This document shows positions 7,775 to 17,987 of a DNA stretch of 64,000 nucleotides, one piece after another. This DNA is from Allosalinactinospora lopnorensis. Its GTDB lineage: Bacteria; Actinomycetota; Actinomycetes; Streptosporangiales; Streptosporangiaceae. The position numbers and the translations under genes were made by a program. Under the pieces are notes generated by a model. It searched no databases and had not been told where the DNA came from. It was given only the letters and a program-made list of their open reading frames with translations. The stretch is taken from positions 1 through 64,000 of the forward strand of contig NZ_LAJC01000008.1 of the NCBI RefSeq assembly GCF_000981225.1, read 5' to 3'. The stretch's first letter is position 1. The number at the start of each line of letters is the position of its first letter.

Positions 7775-8983
7775 CTACTGCCGGTAGCCGTTCAGGAAGC
7801 GGCCGATGCGGTGGATCGCCGTTTCCAGTTCGTCGGCGTGCGGGAGCGTGAGAATCCGGAAGTGGTCCGGACGCGGCCAGTTGAAGCCGGTACCTTGGAC
7901 GATGTGGATCTTCTCCTGTAGCAGCAGGTCCAGGACGAACTTCTCGTCGTCGTGGATGCGGTGCACCGCGGGGTCCAGACGCGCGAACGCGTACAGGGCC
8001 CCCTTCGGCTTGACGCAGGAGACGCCCGGGATCGCGTTCAGCGCCTCCCATGCGAGGTCGCGCTGCGCGGTGAGCCGCCCGCCCGGCAGGACCAGGTCCT
8101 CGATGCTCTGCCGCCCGCCCAGGGCGGCCTGGATCGCGTACTGGGCCGGAACGTTGGGGCACAGCCGCATGCCCGCCAGCATGGTCAGCCCTTCGAGGTA
8201 GCCGGCGGCGTGCTTCTTCGGGCCTGACACGACGAGCCAGCCGGAGCGGAAGCCGGCGATGCGGTAGGCCTTCGACAGGCCGCTGAACGTCAGGCACAGC
8301 ACGTCGGGGGCGAGCACAGCGGCGTTGTGGTGGACCTCGCCGTCATAGAGGATCCGGTCGTAGATCTCGTCGGCGAAGACCACCAGGTTGTGCCGGCGCG
8401 CATGGTCCAGGATCCCTTCAAGCACCTCGCGCGAGTAGACGGCACCCGTGGGGTTGTTCGGGTTGACGATGACGATCGCCTTGGTGCGGTCGGTCGTCTT
8501 GGCGGTGATGTCGTCCAGGTCGGGCTGCCAGTCGGCGGACTCGTCGCACGTGTAGTGCACGGCCGTTCCCCCCGCGAGCGTGGTGACCGCGCTCCACAGC
8601 GGGAAGTCGGGCGCGGGGATCAGTATCTCGTCACCGTCGTCGACCAGGGCCTGGACCGCCATCGTGACGAGTTCGGAAACCCCGTTGCCAAGGAAGACGT
8701 CGTCCACGTCGGCGTCGATCCCCTGGCTGCGGTAGTGCTGGGCGACCGCTCGCCGGGCCGGGAGGATGCCGCGCGCGTCGCTGTACCCGTGCGCCTGGGG
8801 AAGATTTCGGATGACGTCCTGCAGGATCTCCTCGGGAGCGTCGAAGCCGAACATCGCGGGGTTGCCGGTGTTGAGGCGCAGCACACTGTGACCGGCCTCC
8901 TCCAGGGCGTTGGCGTGCTCGATCACGGGCCCGCGGATCTCGTAGCAGACTCCCGACAGCTTGCTCGACTGCTTGAACTCCAT
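7775..8983 (-). CDS. class I/II PLP aminotransferase (AlaA-like)
   Basis: The 402-residue fold-type I aminotransferase carries the NTGNPAMFGFDAPEEILQDV segment near the N-terminus, VNPNNPTGAVYS (about 160), FADEIYDRILYDG (about 195) and the PLP-lysine motif FSGLSKAYRIAGFRSGW (about 235). The N-terminus resembles the AlaA family of glutamate-pyruvate aminotransferases, which make alanine; valine-pyruvate activity is another possibility. It is divergent from an HxlR regulator, which may control it through the palindrome at 9025-9041. Confidence 0.85.
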   Translation of the reverse strand: MEFKQSSKLSGVCYEIRGPVIEHANALEEAGHSVLRLNTGNPAMFGFDAPEEILQDVIRNLPQAHGYSDARGILPARRAVAQHYRSQGIDADVDDVFLGNGVSELVTMAVQALVDDGDEILIPAPDFPLWSAVTTLAGGTAVHYTCDESADWQPDLDDITAKTTDRTKAIVIVNPNNPTGAVYSREVLEGILDHARRHNLVVFADEIYDRILYDGEVHHNAAVLAPDVLCLTFSGLSKAYRIAGFRSGWLVVSGPKKHAAGYLEGLTMLAGMRLCPNVPAQYAIQAALGGRQSIEDLVLPGGRLTAQRDLAWEALNAIPGVSCVKPKGALYAFARLDPAVHRIHDDEKFVLDLLLQEKIHIVQGTGFNWPRPDHFRILTLPHADELETAIHRIGRFLNGYRQ

Positions 8984-9024
8984 CAGACGCCTTCCCCGGG
9001 TCGTTCCACCTTCACGGCGATGGT

Positions 9025-9041
9025 ACTTGGTTCTACCAAGT
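9025..9041. promoter_or_regulatory. candidate HxlR operator
   Basis: ACTTGGT-TCT-ACCAAGT is a perfect 7-bp-arm inverted repeat in the 98-bp divergent region between the aminotransferase and hxlR genes. A weaker related element (cacttggaaagtccaacaag) follows at about 9045-9064. Assignment to the HxlR protein is by position. Confidence 0.5.
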
Positions 9042-9081
9042 AGGCACTTGGAAAGTCCAACAAGGTGGTTAAACTTTCGGT

Positions 9082-9750
9082 ATGCCGCGACGAAGCTACG
9101 ACCAGTTCTGCGCTGTGGCCCGCGCCCTGGACGCCGTGGGGGAGCGCTGGACTCTCCTCATCGTCCGGGAGCTGCTCGCGGGCCCCCGCCGATACACCGA
9201 TCTGCACGCCGACCTTCCGGGCGTGAGTACCGACGTCCTCGCCGCGCGGCTCAAGGAGATGGAGGGCGACGGACTGGTCGAGCGCCGACGGCTGCCCCGT
9301 CCCGCCACCGGCAGCGTCTACGAACTCACCCGGCACGGGCGCGGTCTGCTCCCGGTGCTGTCCGCGCTGGCCGAATGGGCCGGAGACTCTCTGGAGGAGC
9401 GCCGCCCCAACGACGCGTTCCGCGCCCACTGGTTCGCGATCCCGCTGATGGCCGTGCTCGGGCGATGCGCCGGTACGGTGGCCGGGATCGTCGAGGTGCG
9501 GATCAACGACGGCACGTTCCGGCTGCGCCTCGACCCCTCGGGCGGGCCCGCGCACACCGACGACCCGGCGGAGGTGCCCTCCGCCAAGGTGAGCATGGAC
9601 GCCGCGACGGCTTCCTCGCTCGTCTCCGGGCGGATCTCACCGGCCGAGGCCGTCAAGGACGGCGCAATGGAGGTGCGCGGCGACAGCCGGCTGGCGGAGG
9701 CGCTGCGCACCGCCCAGGTCCCCGCGGAGACGGACAGCGCCAGGTGCTGA
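9082..9750 (+). CDS. HxlR-family transcriptional regulator with C-terminal SCP2-like domain
   Basis: The 222-residue protein has an N-terminal HxlR winged helix (about 1-100: CAVARALDAVGERWTLLIVR, LPGVSTDVLAARLKEME). A C-terminal segment (about 120-215) with MDAATASSLVSGRISPAEAV resembles the sterol-carrier/SCP2-like region attached to many actinobacterial HxlR regulators. That part may sense a small hydrophobic ligand. It is divergent from the aminotransferase. Confidence 0.85.
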   Translation: MPRRSYDQFCAVARALDAVGERWTLLIVRELLAGPRRYTDLHADLPGVSTDVLAARLKEMEGDGLVERRRLPRPATGSVYELTRHGRGLLPVLSALAEWAGDSLEERRPNDAFRAHWFAIPLMAVLGRCAGTVAGIVEVRINDGTFRLRLDPSGGPAHTDDPAEVPSAKVSMDAATASSLVSGRISPAEAVKDGAMEVRGDSRLAEALRTAQVPAETDSARC

Positions 9751-9783
9751 GCGCCGCGCAAGCGCCGGCGGGCCCGTCACCGG

Positions 9784-10359
9784 TCACGAGGGCGTCCCCG
9801 CTCCCACCCCCTGCGCTTCGAGCAGCGGCACCTGCTGTGCGGCCCACGGGCTGATCGCCCACGGCGCCGCGTCCGCCAGGGCGACGAAGCGGCTCCACGG
9901 CGCCCACTCCCACTCGGCGATCTCGGAGGGGTCGGGGTCGGGGTCGTCATGCGTCACCGCCGTGTACACAGGGCAGAACTCGTTCTCCACGATGCCCTCG
10001 GCCGATCGCGCCCGGTAGCGGAAGTCCGGAAGTACCGGCTCCAGGCCGTGCAGCTTCACCCCCAACTCCTCGCGCACCCGCCGGCGAACCGCCTGCTGGG
10101 CGTCCTCCCCCGGTCGGGGATGGCCGCAGCAGCTGTTCGTCCAGACACCGGGCCAAGTCGTCTTGGACAGGGCGCGCCTGGTGACGAGGACACGGTCGCG
10201 CCCGTCGAAGATGTAGCAGGAGAAAGCGAGATGCAGGGGCGTGTCGGGTCCGTGTACCGCGTGGCGGTTCGCCGTACCGATCGGGCTGAGGTCCGCACCG
10301 AGCAGCACAACGAGGTCGTTGGAGGCGCTGGTGACGTCGTCGCAGTGTGGCTGTGTCAT
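9784..10359 (-). CDS. idi: isopentenyl-diphosphate delta-isomerase, type I
   Basis: The 191-residue Nudix-fold enzyme interconverts IPP and DMAPP for isoprenoid synthesis. Visible motifs are the catalytic cysteine region TNSCCGHPRPGE, the Nudix helix AVRRRVREELG and the glutamate motif GIVENEFCPVY. A longer open frame reaches 10578, but the start at 10359 (MTQPHCDD) has GGAGGGA immediately upstream and fits the family length. No other isoprenoid gene is adjacent. Confidence 0.9.
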   Translation of the reverse strand: MTQPHCDDVTSASNDLVVLLGADLSPIGTANRHAVHGPDTPLHLAFSCYIFDGRDRVLVTRRALSKTTWPGVWTNSCCGHPRPGEDAQQAVRRRVREELGVKLHGLEPVLPDFRYRARSAEGIVENEFCPVYTAVTHDDPDPDPSEIAEWEWAPWSRFVALADAAPWAISPWAAQQVPLLEAQGVGAGTPS

Positions 10360-10610
10360 TCCCTCCAAACTAATCCGCCGGTGCCCGGCCGCGCCCGGAA
10401 GAACCGAAGATCGACACGAGAGTCGTGAGGCACGCCGATGGTCCGACCGTTTTCCGGGTTTTCGAGATGACCGGAACCGGCGCATGAACCCGGGCGAACT
10501 CGGTGTTTCCGCACACCCGAGGTCGGCGTTCGGCCTAGTCGCGAGGCTGTTGGATTTCGCTCTAGATACGTTCGGCAACGAAAAGTAACTACTAGTGATT
10601 GGAGTCGTAC

Positions 10611-10916
10611 ATGAAGTACGCAGCCATCGCCGCTACCGCCTTCGCGCTGGCCCTCAGTGTCGCCGGCCCGGCCGCGGCCGCCCAGGGCCACATCCACTGG
10701 ACCCACGACGGCGAGCACTGGTTCACCCAACCCAGCCCCAAGGCGGGCTGCCACACCGTCGCCCAGGAGGACGAGGAGCCGGCGCGGCTCCTGCGCAACG
10801 AGACGAACAGCCCCATCTACGCGTACGCGGAGGCGGACTGCAAGGGTTCCGCGACCCTCATGTACCCGAAGGACCACACCTTCGAGGAGGTCCGGAGCTA
10901 CCACGTGGCCTTCTGA
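10611..10916 (+). CDS. small secreted protein, unknown function
   Basis: The 101-residue protein has a clear Sec signal peptide (MKYAAIAATAFALALSVAGP, cleavage near AAAA-Q). The mature part of about 77 residues has two cysteines and several His/Trp residues near its start (HIHWTHDGEHWF). An upstream TTG at 10599 is part of the ribosome-binding site TTGGAG rather than the start. I do not recognise a family. A terminator follows at 10986. Confidence 0.7.
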   Translation: MKYAAIAATAFALALSVAGPAAAAQGHIHWTHDGEHWFTQPSPKAGCHTVAQEDEEPARLLRNETNSPIYAYAEADCKGSATLMYPKDHTFEEVRSYHVAF

Positions 10917-10985
10917 GGCCGGGGCGCTCCCCTCTCCGACCGGGCGCGAAGGAGCACACGGCGCCGCGGAACGCGCCCGTACCCG

Positions 10986-11017
10986 GGGGTGGGGACGGCG
11001 GTCGCCGTCCCCACCCC
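10986..11017. terminator. bidirectional hairpin terminator
   Basis: Exact 15-bp arms (10986-11000 and 11003-11017) lie between the convergent small secreted protein gene and the end of the Entner-Doudoroff operon. Confidence 0.8.
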
Positions 11018-11037
11018 GTCTGGTCGAGCCCCGCCAC

Positions 11038-11685
11038 TCAGCCGTTCGGGCGCAGGGCGGCGGCTTCGCCGGCGAGGGCGCTGATCCGCTCCCAGTCACC
11101 GGTCTCGACGGCGTCGGCGGGCGTAAGCCACGAACCGCCGACGCAGCCGACGTTGGGCAGGCTCAGGTAGTCGGGAGCGTTGGCGGCGGTGATGCCCCCG
11201 GTCGGGCAGAACCGTGCCCGCGGCAGCGGGCTCGCCAGTGACTTCAGGTAGCCGGCGCCGCCCGCCGCGGAGGCGGGGAAGAACTTCAGTTCGGTCACCC
11301 CCCGTTCGAGCATGGCGAGCGCCTCGGACACGGTGGCGACCCCGGGCAGGTAGGGCAGTCCGGTCTCCGCCATCGCACCGTGCAGCCGTTCGGTGCATCC
11401 CGGACTGACCAGGAAAGCCGCCCCCGCCCGTGCCGCATCGCGGGCCTGTTCCGCAGTGGTGACCGTCCCGGCGCCGACCACGGCATCCGGGACCTCGGCG
11501 GCGATCCGTTCGATCGCCGGAAGGGCGGCTTCGGTGCGCAGGGTGATCTCGATGGCCGCCAGCCCGCCCTTCACCAGGGCTCGGGCCAGGGGCACCGCGG
11601 AACCGGAATCGGAGAGCACGACAACCGGAATGACCGGTGCCACGCTGAGGATTCCGGGGGTGGCACCATTGTCCAGGGCGTTCAT
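11038..11685 (-). CDS. eda: KDPG aldolase (2-dehydro-3-deoxyphosphogluconate aldolase)
   Basis: The 215-residue class I aldolase splits KDPG into pyruvate and glyceraldehyde-3-phosphate, the last Entner-Doudoroff step. Motifs seen: an [10 protein letters not shown] segment with the catalytic glutamate, VVGAGTV, FLVSPG, the Schiff-base lysine in ELKFFPAS, and the phosphate-binding PTGGI. It is the last gene of the zwf-edd-glk-eda operon; its ATG overlaps the glk stop by 4 bp (ATGA). Confidence 0.93.
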   Translation of the reverse strand: MNALDNGATPGILSVAPVIPVVVLSDSGSAVPLARALVKGGLAAIEITLRTEAALPAIERIAAEVPDAVVGAGTVTTAEQARDAARAGAAFLVSPGCTERLHGAMAETGLPYLPGVATVSEALAMLERGVTELKFFPASAAGGAGYLKSLASPLPRARFCPTGGITAANAPDYLSLPNVGCVGGSWLTPADAVETGDWERISALAGEAAALRPNG

Positions 11686-12665
11686 TCCTGCTCCAAACGC
11701 TGCTCCAGCCGGGCCGCCGCGCCGAGCAGCGCGGGGGTGGGCGCCACGATGAGCGACGTGGCGATGTCCTTCACATAGTCGATCATGCGGTGCTTCTCTT
11801 CGAAACGGCGGCGAAAGCCACTGCGCAGCAGCGTGCCTCTCATCCGCGGCAGGATGCCGCCGCCCAGGAACACGCCCCCGGTCGCCCCCATGGTGAGGGC
11901 CACGTTGCCGGCGAACCCACCGAGCAGCCCGCAGAAGACCTCCAGCGTCTCAGCGCAGAGGGGGTCGTCCTGCGCCGCGCAGATGTCCGCCGCCGCCGGC
12001 CCGCCGCCCGGAACCCCGCGCAGCCGCGCGAGGGCGCCGTACAGCCGGGTGAGACCCGGCCCCGAGAGGAGGCACTCCGCGCTGACCGTCCCCTGTTCCC
12101 CCTGGAGCAGCCGGACGATGTCGGACTCGCGGTCGTCAGCGGCGGGTACGTCGACATGGCCGCCCTCGCCCGAGATGGGTGTCCATCCCACGGGGGTGGG
12201 CAGCAGCCCGGCCACGCCCAGACCGGTCCCCGGGCCGAGCACCGCCATGGGCCCGTCGGCTCCCGGGGCGGGACCGCCGAGGTGGAGCACGTCGTCCGCG
12301 CCGAGGCGCGGCAGCGCAAGGGCCAGAGCCGCGAAGTCGTTGAGGACGTCGAGATGGGCGAGGCCGAGGCGATCGCGGGTGCCGTAAGCGGAGCAGTCCC
12401 AGCGCGCGTTGGTCAGCCGGATCCGGTCACCGGTCACCGGACCGGCGATGGCCACACAGGCGGCGCCCGGCCGGACCCCGCCGTCGACCTGCCGCAGGTA
12501 GTCCTCGGCGGCCGCCGCGAGACCGGGATAGTCGGCGCAGTTGCGGCCCAGCACGTGCGCGGGCCGGGCGCCCGGAGCCTCGACGAGACCGAAGCGGGCG
12601 TTGGTCCCGCCGATGTCCGCCACCAGCCACGGCCGCTCCGGCGCGGGCGGCGGAACCGTCCTCAC
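11682..12665 (-). CDS. glk: glucokinase (Glk family)
   Basis: The 327-residue protein belongs to the ATP-dependent hexokinase-like Glk family rather than the ROK glucokinases usual in actinomycetes. It has the phosphate-1 motif [13 protein letters not shown] at the N-terminus, FAALALALP (about 120), the adenosine-site piece [15 protein letters not shown] and [12 protein letters not shown] near the C-terminus. It supplies glucose-6-phosphate to the zwf/edd/eda enzymes encoded around it. Start and stop overlap edd and eda by ATGA. Confidence 0.9.
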   Translation of the reverse strand: MRTVPPPAPERPWLVADIGGTNARFGLVEAPGARPAHVLGRNCADYPGLAAAAEDYLRQVDGGVRPGAACVAIAGPVTGDRIRLTNARWDCSAYGTRDRLGLAHLDVLNDFAALALALPRLGADDVLHLGGPAPGADGPMAVLGPGTGLGVAGLLPTPVGWTPISGEGGHVDVPAADDRESDIVRLLQGEQGTVSAECLLSGPGLTRLYGALARLRGVPGGGPAAADICAAQDDPLCAETLEVFCGLLGGFAGNVALTMGATGGVFLGGGILPRMRGTLLRSGFRRRFEEKHRMIDYVKDIATSLIVAPTPALLGAAARLEQRLEQE

Positions 12666-14476
12666 AGCACCCCTCCGAATACTCCTGCCCCCTGCTCTGC
12701 CGGGCCGGCCGCGTTCCGGAAGGCCGCGAAGAGCTCGCGGCCGGTCCCGGTGGTGGAGTCGACGGACGCGGCGGCCGGCTCGCGCTCCATCAGGTCCGGG
12801 ACGAGCACGTCGAGCGTGCCCGCGTCGGCGTCGAGCCGCACCGGGTCGCCGTCGTCCACCCGGGCCAGCGGCCCGCCGACGGCCGCCTCCGGGGAGACGT
12901 GGATGGCGGCCGGCACCTTCCCGGAGGCTCCGGACATCCGGCCGTCGGTGACGAGGGCGACCTTGTGGCCGCGGTCCTGCAGCACTCCGAGGGCGGGCGT
13001 GAGCTTGTGCAGCTCCGGCATGCCGTTGGCCCTCGGCCCCTGGAAGCGGACGATCGCGACCACGTCACCGTCAAGCTCACCCGCCTTGAAGGCGTCCTGC
13101 AGCGCCGCCTGGTCGTCGAAGACGCGGGCGGGCGCCTCGACGACGCGGTGCTCGGACGCCACCGCCGACACCTTGATGACCGACCGGCCGAGGTTGCCCG
13201 ACACCATGCGCAGCCCGCCATCGGCGGCGAAGGGGTCGGCTGCGCTCCGCAGCACGCTCTTGTCTCCGCTCTCCTCGGGCTCGTCCTGCCAGACGACACC
13301 GTCCTCGCGCAGTTCGGGCCGCCGGCGGTAACGGGCGAGACCGGGGCCCGCCACGGTCGCCACGTCCTCGTGCAGCAGGCCGGCGTCGAGGAGCTCGCCG
13401 ATGAGGTAGGCCATCCCCCCGGCTTCGTGGAACTGGTTCACGTCGGCCGAACCGTTCGGGTACATCCGGGTGAGCGACGGGACCACATCGGACAGCGAAG
13501 CGAAGTCGTCCCAGGCCAGCTCGATCCCGGCGGCCGCGGCGATGGCGACCAGGTGCAGCGTGTGGTTGGTCGAGCCACCCGTGGCGAGCAGCGCCACCAC
13601 GGCGTTGGCGATCGCCCGCTCGTCGATCGCCTCGCCGATGGGCGTGTACCGTTCACCCAGCGCGGTCAGGCCGGTCACCGCCCGCCCGGCCTCGGCGGTG
13701 AGCGCGTCCCGAATCGGTGTGCCGGGGGCCTCGAAGCTCGCACCCGGCAGGTGCAGCCCCATGACCTCCATGAGCATCTGGTTGGAGTTGGCGGTCCCGT
13801 AGAAGGTGCAGGTGCCGGGGGAGTGATAGGCCGCGGACTCCGCCTGGAGGAGCTCCTTGCGCCCGGCCTTGCCCTCGGTGTAGAGCTGGCGGACCTTCGC
13901 CTTCTCGGAGTTGGGCAGCCCGGAGGGCATCGGTCCGGCGGGGACGAACACCACCGGCAGGTGCCCGAACGACAGCGAGCCGATCAGCAGGCCGGGGACG
14001 ATCTTGTCGCAGACGCCGAGCATCAGCGCGCCGTCGAACATGTCGTGGGAGAGCGCCACGGCGGTGGCCATCGCGATCACGTCCCTGCTGAACAGGGACA
14101 GCTCCATTCCGGCACGCCCCTGGGTGATGCCGTCGCACATCGCCGGGACACCGCCGGCGAACTGGGCGACCCCGCCCGCGCCGGCGACCGCCTTCTTGAG
14201 CAGTGCCGGATAGGACTCCAGCGGCTGGTGCGCCGAGAGCATGTCGTTGTAGGCCGAAACGATCGCGATATTGGGCTTGACCGATTCACGCAGCGAGAGC
14301 TTGTCGGCCACCGAGCACGCCGCGAACCCGTGCGCCAGGTTGGTGCACCCCAGGCCGGAGCGGGCCGGCCCCTCCGCCGCGGCGGCGCGGATCCGGGCGA
14401 GGTAGGCGGTCCGCGATTCCGCGCTGCGGGCCGCGATCCGTTCGGTGACTTCGGCAACGGTCGAATGCAACGTCAT
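12662..14476 (-). CDS. edd: 6-phosphogluconate dehydratase
   Basis: The 604-residue IlvD/Edd-family Fe-S enzyme converts 6-phosphogluconate to KDPG, the committed Entner-Doudoroff step. Recognisable are [47 protein letters not shown] and [19 protein letters not shown], carrying the conserved cysteines. The start at 14476 is chosen because GAGGAGGAGC precedes it and it overlaps the zwf stop (ATGA). A longer frame extends into zwf and is not used. Length and motifs favour Edd over dihydroxy-acid dehydratase, as does the context. Confidence 0.92.
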   Translation of the reverse strand: MTLHSTVAEVTERIAARSAESRTAYLARIRAAAAEGPARSGLGCTNLAHGFAACSVADKLSLRESVKPNIAIVSAYNDMLSAHQPLESYPALLKKAVAGAGGVAQFAGGVPAMCDGITQGRAGMELSLFSRDVIAMATAVALSHDMFDGALMLGVCDKIVPGLLIGSLSFGHLPVVFVPAGPMPSGLPNSEKAKVRQLYTEGKAGRKELLQAESAAYHSPGTCTFYGTANSNQMLMEVMGLHLPGASFEAPGTPIRDALTAEAGRAVTGLTALGERYTPIGEAIDERAIANAVVALLATGGSTNHTLHLVAIAAAAGIELAWDDFASLSDVVPSLTRMYPNGSADVNQFHEAGGMAYLIGELLDAGLLHEDVATVAGPGLARYRRRPELREDGVVWQDEPEESGDKSVLRSAADPFAADGGLRMVSGNLGRSVIKVSAVASEHRVVEAPARVFDDQAALQDAFKAGELDGDVVAIVRFQGPRANGMPELHKLTPALGVLQDRGHKVALVTDGRMSGASGKVPAAIHVSPEAAVGGPLARVDDGDPVRLDADAGTLDVLVPDLMEREPAAASVDSTTGTGRELFAAFRNAAGPAEQGAGVFGGVL

Positions 14477-15972
14477 CGGGGAAGCTCCTCCTCGTGCCAG
14501 GTCCGGCTGGTACGGCCGATGAGACTGTCGGCGCCGGCCGGGCCGGCGCTTCCTGCGGGATAGGGCTCGGGCGCCGGCCCCGACGCATCCCACACCCCGA
14601 TGATCGGGTCGATCCACCGCCAGGCGGCCTCGACCTCGTCGCGCCGCATGAACAGGGTCGGGTTGCCCGCCAGTACGTCCATGATCAAGCGTTCGTAGGC
14701 GTCCGGAGAGCGCTCGGCGAAGGTCTCGGCGAAGCTGAGCTGGAGCGGTGCGGGCCGCAGTTCCAGCTCCCCCGCTCCCGGTTTCTTGGCCAGCATGTGC
14801 AGGTGGATGGTCTCCTCCGGCTGCAGCCGGATCACCATCTGGTTCGGCGCCGAGACCGGGTCAACCGACTGACCGGGGAAGATCGGGTGGGGGACGTCGC
14901 GGAACCGCACCACGATCTCCGTACCGTGCCGGGCCAGCCGCTTGCCGGTGCGCAGGTAGAACGGCACGCCGCCCCAGCGCCAGTTGGCGACCTCGGCCTG
15001 CAGCGCGACGAAGGTCTCGGTACTGCTCGGCCCGTTGCCGCCGGGTTCGTCGAGGTATCCGGGGACCTCCGTACCGTCCACTCGGCCCGCCGTGTACTGC
15101 CCGCGGGCGGTCCGGGCGGCCACCTCGTTCCCGCGCAGCGGCCGCAGCGCCTGCAGCACCTTGACCTTCTCGTCACGGACCGCCTCGCGGCCGAAGCTCG
15201 CCGGGGGTTCCATCGCGATGAGGCAGAGCAGTTGCAGCAGGTGGTTCTGAACCATGTCGCGCAGCGCGCCCGACCCGTCGTAGTAGTCGCGGCGCCCGCC
15301 CACCCCGACCGTCTCGGCGGCCGTGATCTGCACGTGGTCCACCCACCGGGAGTTCCAGACCGGCTCGAGGAACATGTTGGCGAAGCGCAGCACCAGCAGG
15401 TTCTGCACGGTCTCCTTGCCCAGGTAATGGTCGATCCGGAAGATCTGCGCCTCGTCGAAGATCTCCCCGACCTCGTCGTTGATGGCGCCGGCCGAGGGCA
15501 GATCGCGGCCGAGGGGCTTCTCCAGAACCACCCGGGAGGTGCCGGTGACCAGGCCGGCGGTGCTGAGACCGCGGCAGATGCGGCCGAAGATCATCGGCGG
15601 GACAGCGAGGTAGAAGACCCGGGAGCGCTCCTCGCGGCCGGCCAGCATGGCGGCGAGCGCCTCCCAGCCGGGGTCGTCTTCGCCGACGTCGAGGCTGATG
15701 TGGTGCAGCCGGGACAGGAAGCGCCCCTGTGTCGGGACCGGAGTGCCGGCGCCGCGCGACGCGGGGTGCTCGCGGATCGCCGACTCGGCCTTGGCCCGGT
15801 AGTCGGCGTCGTCCAGACCGTCGCGCGAGACCGCGATGATCCGGGTGTCGCCGGCAAGGCCGTTGTCGCGGTCGCACAGGTTGAGCGCAGGGAGCAGCTT
15901 GCGCATGGCCAGGTCACCGGTGCCACCGAACACGATGATGTCAGTCGGCTGCGGCTCCGAAAGCTGAGGCAT
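14473..15972 (-). CDS. zwf: glucose-6-phosphate dehydrogenase
   Basis: The 499-residue enzyme oxidises glucose-6-phosphate to 6-phosphogluconolactone. It has the nucleotide-binding [16 protein letters not shown] at the N-terminus and the active-site signature [13 protein letters not shown] (about residue 180). As first gene of the operon it feeds edd. No 6-phosphogluconolactonase or 6-phosphogluconate dehydrogenase gene accompanies it, so hydrolysis of the lactone must be spontaneous or encoded elsewhere. Transcription starts in the AT-rich divergent region shared with the ROK gene. Confidence 0.93.
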   Translation of the reverse strand: MPQLSEPQPTDIIVFGGTGDLAMRKLLPALNLCDRDNGLAGDTRIIAVSRDGLDDADYRAKAESAIREHPASRGAGTPVPTQGRFLSRLHHISLDVGEDDPGWEALAAMLAGREERSRVFYLAVPPMIFGRICRGLSTAGLVTGTSRVVLEKPLGRDLPSAGAINDEVGEIFDEAQIFRIDHYLGKETVQNLLVLRFANMFLEPVWNSRWVDHVQITAAETVGVGGRRDYYDGSGALRDMVQNHLLQLLCLIAMEPPASFGREAVRDEKVKVLQALRPLRGNEVAARTARGQYTAGRVDGTEVPGYLDEPGGNGPSSTETFVALQAEVANWRWGGVPFYLRTGKRLARHGTEIVVRFRDVPHPIFPGQSVDPVSAPNQMVIRLQPEETIHLHMLAKKPGAGELELRPAPLQLSFAETFAERSPDAYERLIMDVLAGNPTLFMRRDEVEAAWRWIDPIIGVWDASGPAPEPYPAGSAGPAGADSLIGRTSRTWHEEELPR

Positions 15973-16043
15973 CGGTTCGCTCCACGTGCCATAGAAGGGG
16001 ATTCATAGCCAACGTAGTAGAACTTCAGAAGCCAAACAATAAC

Positions 16044-16070
16044 ACTTATGAACTTTATATTACATAAGTT
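16044..16070. promoter_or_regulatory. candidate ROK operator between zwf and the ROK gene
   Basis: Nested inverted repeats: ACTTATG (16044-16050) with CATAAGT (16063-16069), and AACTT (16051-16055) with AAGTT (16066-16070). They sit in the AT-rich 143-bp divergent spacer. AACTT/AAGTT-type half sites are familiar in ROK regulator operators; assignment is by position. Confidence 0.5.
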
Positions 16071-16115
16071 CCCATCTTCGCCCCACGAACCCGGCAGAAT
16101 CTGATTCAATGAAGC

Positions 16116-17327
16116 ATGCCCCGACGCACGGCCCAGTCCCCGCCCGGCGCTTCCAGCGGCCACGTGCTGCAGCTCATCCGCACGGGGGAGGCGGCAACCC
16201 GGACCGAGATCGGTCGCCTCACCGGCCTGTCCCGGCCCGCTGTCGCGCTCCGCATCACCGAACTGGCGGAGCACGGCCTGGTCACCGAGGGCTCGGTCGG
16301 CCCTTCCAGCGGTGGCCGCCCGCCGAGCCGGCTGGAGTTCAACGCGGCCGGCGGGGTCGTCCTCACCGCCGCGCTGGGAATCTCGCGCAGTCAGATCGCC
16401 GTGTACGACCTGGCGGGCCGCGTCCTCGCGCAGACCACCGGCGCCCCGCGGATGGAACCCGGGCCGGACGTCACCCTGCCCTGGCTGCTCGACACCTGGG
16501 AGGACCTGCTCGCCAAGGCGGGGCATACCTCGACCGCCGTGCGCGGGGTGGGGATCGGTGTTCCCGGCACCGTCGAGTTCGCCGCCGGCCGCGCGGAGAG
16601 CCCGCCGGTCCTCGCCAGTTGGGGCGGGGTGGAGATCCAGCCGCTCGTCGCCGAGCGGTTCCCCGTTCCGGTACTCCTCGACAACGATGTCAACGTCATG
16701 GCCTTGGGCGAGCACTGGGCCTCCTACCGCGGCGTCACCGACGACATGATCTTCGTCAAGGTGTCGACCGGTATCGGCGCCGGCATCATCTCCGCGGGCA
16801 GGCTGCTGCGCGGCTCCCTGGGGGCCGCGGGAGAGATCGGACATGTTCCGGTCCGCGACGGAGGCGGTACCCCGTGCAGGTGCGGGAACATCGACTGCCT
16901 GGAGACCGTCGCGGGCGGTACGGCACTCGTCGAACGGCTCGCCGAACGAGGCCGGCAGGTAGCGGACCCGCAGGGACTGGTCTCCCTCGTCCAGAACGGC
17001 GACCCCATTGCCGTGACCCTGGTCAGGGATGCCGGCCGGCGAATCGGGGAAGTACTCGCCGGGGCGGTCAACCTGCTCAACCCCGAAGTCATCGTCCTGG
17101 GCGGCGACCTCGCCCGCGGCCACGACCATCTCGTCGCGGGGGTTCGCGAGGTCGTGTTCCAGCGCTGCACCGCGCTGGCCACTCGGCAGCTCCGGATCGT
17201 CCCGAACGGCCTGAAGGACAACGCCGGCTCGCTGGGCTGCGCGGTCATGGTGCTCGACCGGATCCTCGCCCCCGAAGCGGTGAACCGGATGATCGCGGAG
17301 GGCGGCCACGCGGCGAGTCTCCGCTGA
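16116..17327 (+). CDS. ROK-family transcriptional regulator
   Basis: The 403-residue protein has an N-terminal winged helix (about 15-75: TRTEIGRLTGLSRPAVALRI) and a ROK domain. The ROK domain includes GIGVPGTVEF, DNDVNVMALGEHW, the VSTGIGAGIISAGRLLRGS segment, GEIGHVPV and the zinc motif CRCGNIDCLE. ROK repressors bind sugars or sugar phosphates. The divergent position to zwf-edd-glk-eda suggests control of glucose entry into the Entner-Doudoroff route, with glucose or a phosphorylated intermediate as likely effector. Confidence 0.88.
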   Translation: MPRRTAQSPPGASSGHVLQLIRTGEAATRTEIGRLTGLSRPAVALRITELAEHGLVTEGSVGPSSGGRPPSRLEFNAAGGVVLTAALGISRSQIAVYDLAGRVLAQTTGAPRMEPGPDVTLPWLLDTWEDLLAKAGHTSTAVRGVGIGVPGTVEFAAGRAESPPVLASWGGVEIQPLVAERFPVPVLLDNDVNVMALGEHWASYRGVTDDMIFVKVSTGIGAGIISAGRLLRGSLGAAGEIGHVPVRDGGGTPCRCGNIDCLETVAGGTALVERLAERGRQVADPQGLVSLVQNGDPIAVTLVRDAGRRIGEVLAGAVNLLNPEVIVLGGDLARGHDHLVAGVREVVFQRCTALATRQLRIVPNGLKDNAGSLGCAVMVLDRILAPEAVNRMIAEGGHAASLR

Positions 17328-17354
17328 ACGCGCACCCGGCCGCTCCGAGCGGCC

Positions 17355-17987
17355 TCCCCCTTCTCCGCGCCGGCGTTCCGGGAAGGGCGGACCCGCCCTC
17401 CCGCGGGTGACTCCTCACGCCACGCCGTGCCGCCTCCGGATTACTCCAGCGGGAGACATTCTGTCCCGGTCCTTTACCTCGGGGCGAAGCAGTTTACCGT
17501 TGGTTCAACGATCCCCCGACTTTGTGCGGCACTCGGCGGAGGCATGCGCCGACCAGAACTCCGCCGACTTTCCTGCCCGCATCGGGCGTCAGCGGAATTG
17601 CGCCTTCAATCGCACCGCAGGGGGGCGGCGCGATGGTGGTCTGGTAGCGCGTTCCAGCTCTTGCAGCGCGCCCCCGGCTACTCCCCAGGGTGCTCCGACC
17701 TCCGCAAGAACGCGCGAGGAACACGGCCGCCCCGTTTAGCACTTTGGCGCAGCGAATCACACAAATAAAATATTAAACCAAAATTTTCCGATTCCCAGCG
17801 TTCCACTTTAACTTTCACCTCCTTCGCTTCACCCCCCTCCACCCGACTCGCCACACCTCGTTGACGACCACTGTCGATCAGAGTAGTTTCACAACAAATG
17901 CACCATCAGCGCAGTTCACAGAGCCGAATTAACAGAACACCGGATCACAGGAACTACAGACGAGCAGAAACAAAAGCAGGCAACCAT
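17355..17987. other. intergenic region upstream of the amide operon
   Basis: No supported gene. A small hairpin at 17338-17354 (GGCCGCT-CCG-AGCGGCC) probably ends the ROK transcript. 17740-17980 is unusually AT-rich (runs such as aaataaaatattaaacc) and most likely contains the promoter of the fmdB-formamidase operon. Confidence 0.5.

Noticed and set aside
9784-10578. Long 264-residue version of IPP isomerase
   Set aside because: The extra N-terminus is basic and unlike the family; the start at 10359 has GGAGGG immediately upstream.
12899-14563. 554-residue plus-strand open frame opposite edd
   Set aside because: Composition typical of an antisense shadow; the edd reading is unambiguous.
17407-17768. 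Overlapping open frames in the ROK-fmdB gap
   Set aside because: No ribosome-binding site, no family resemblance, and both strands open, as expected from base composition.
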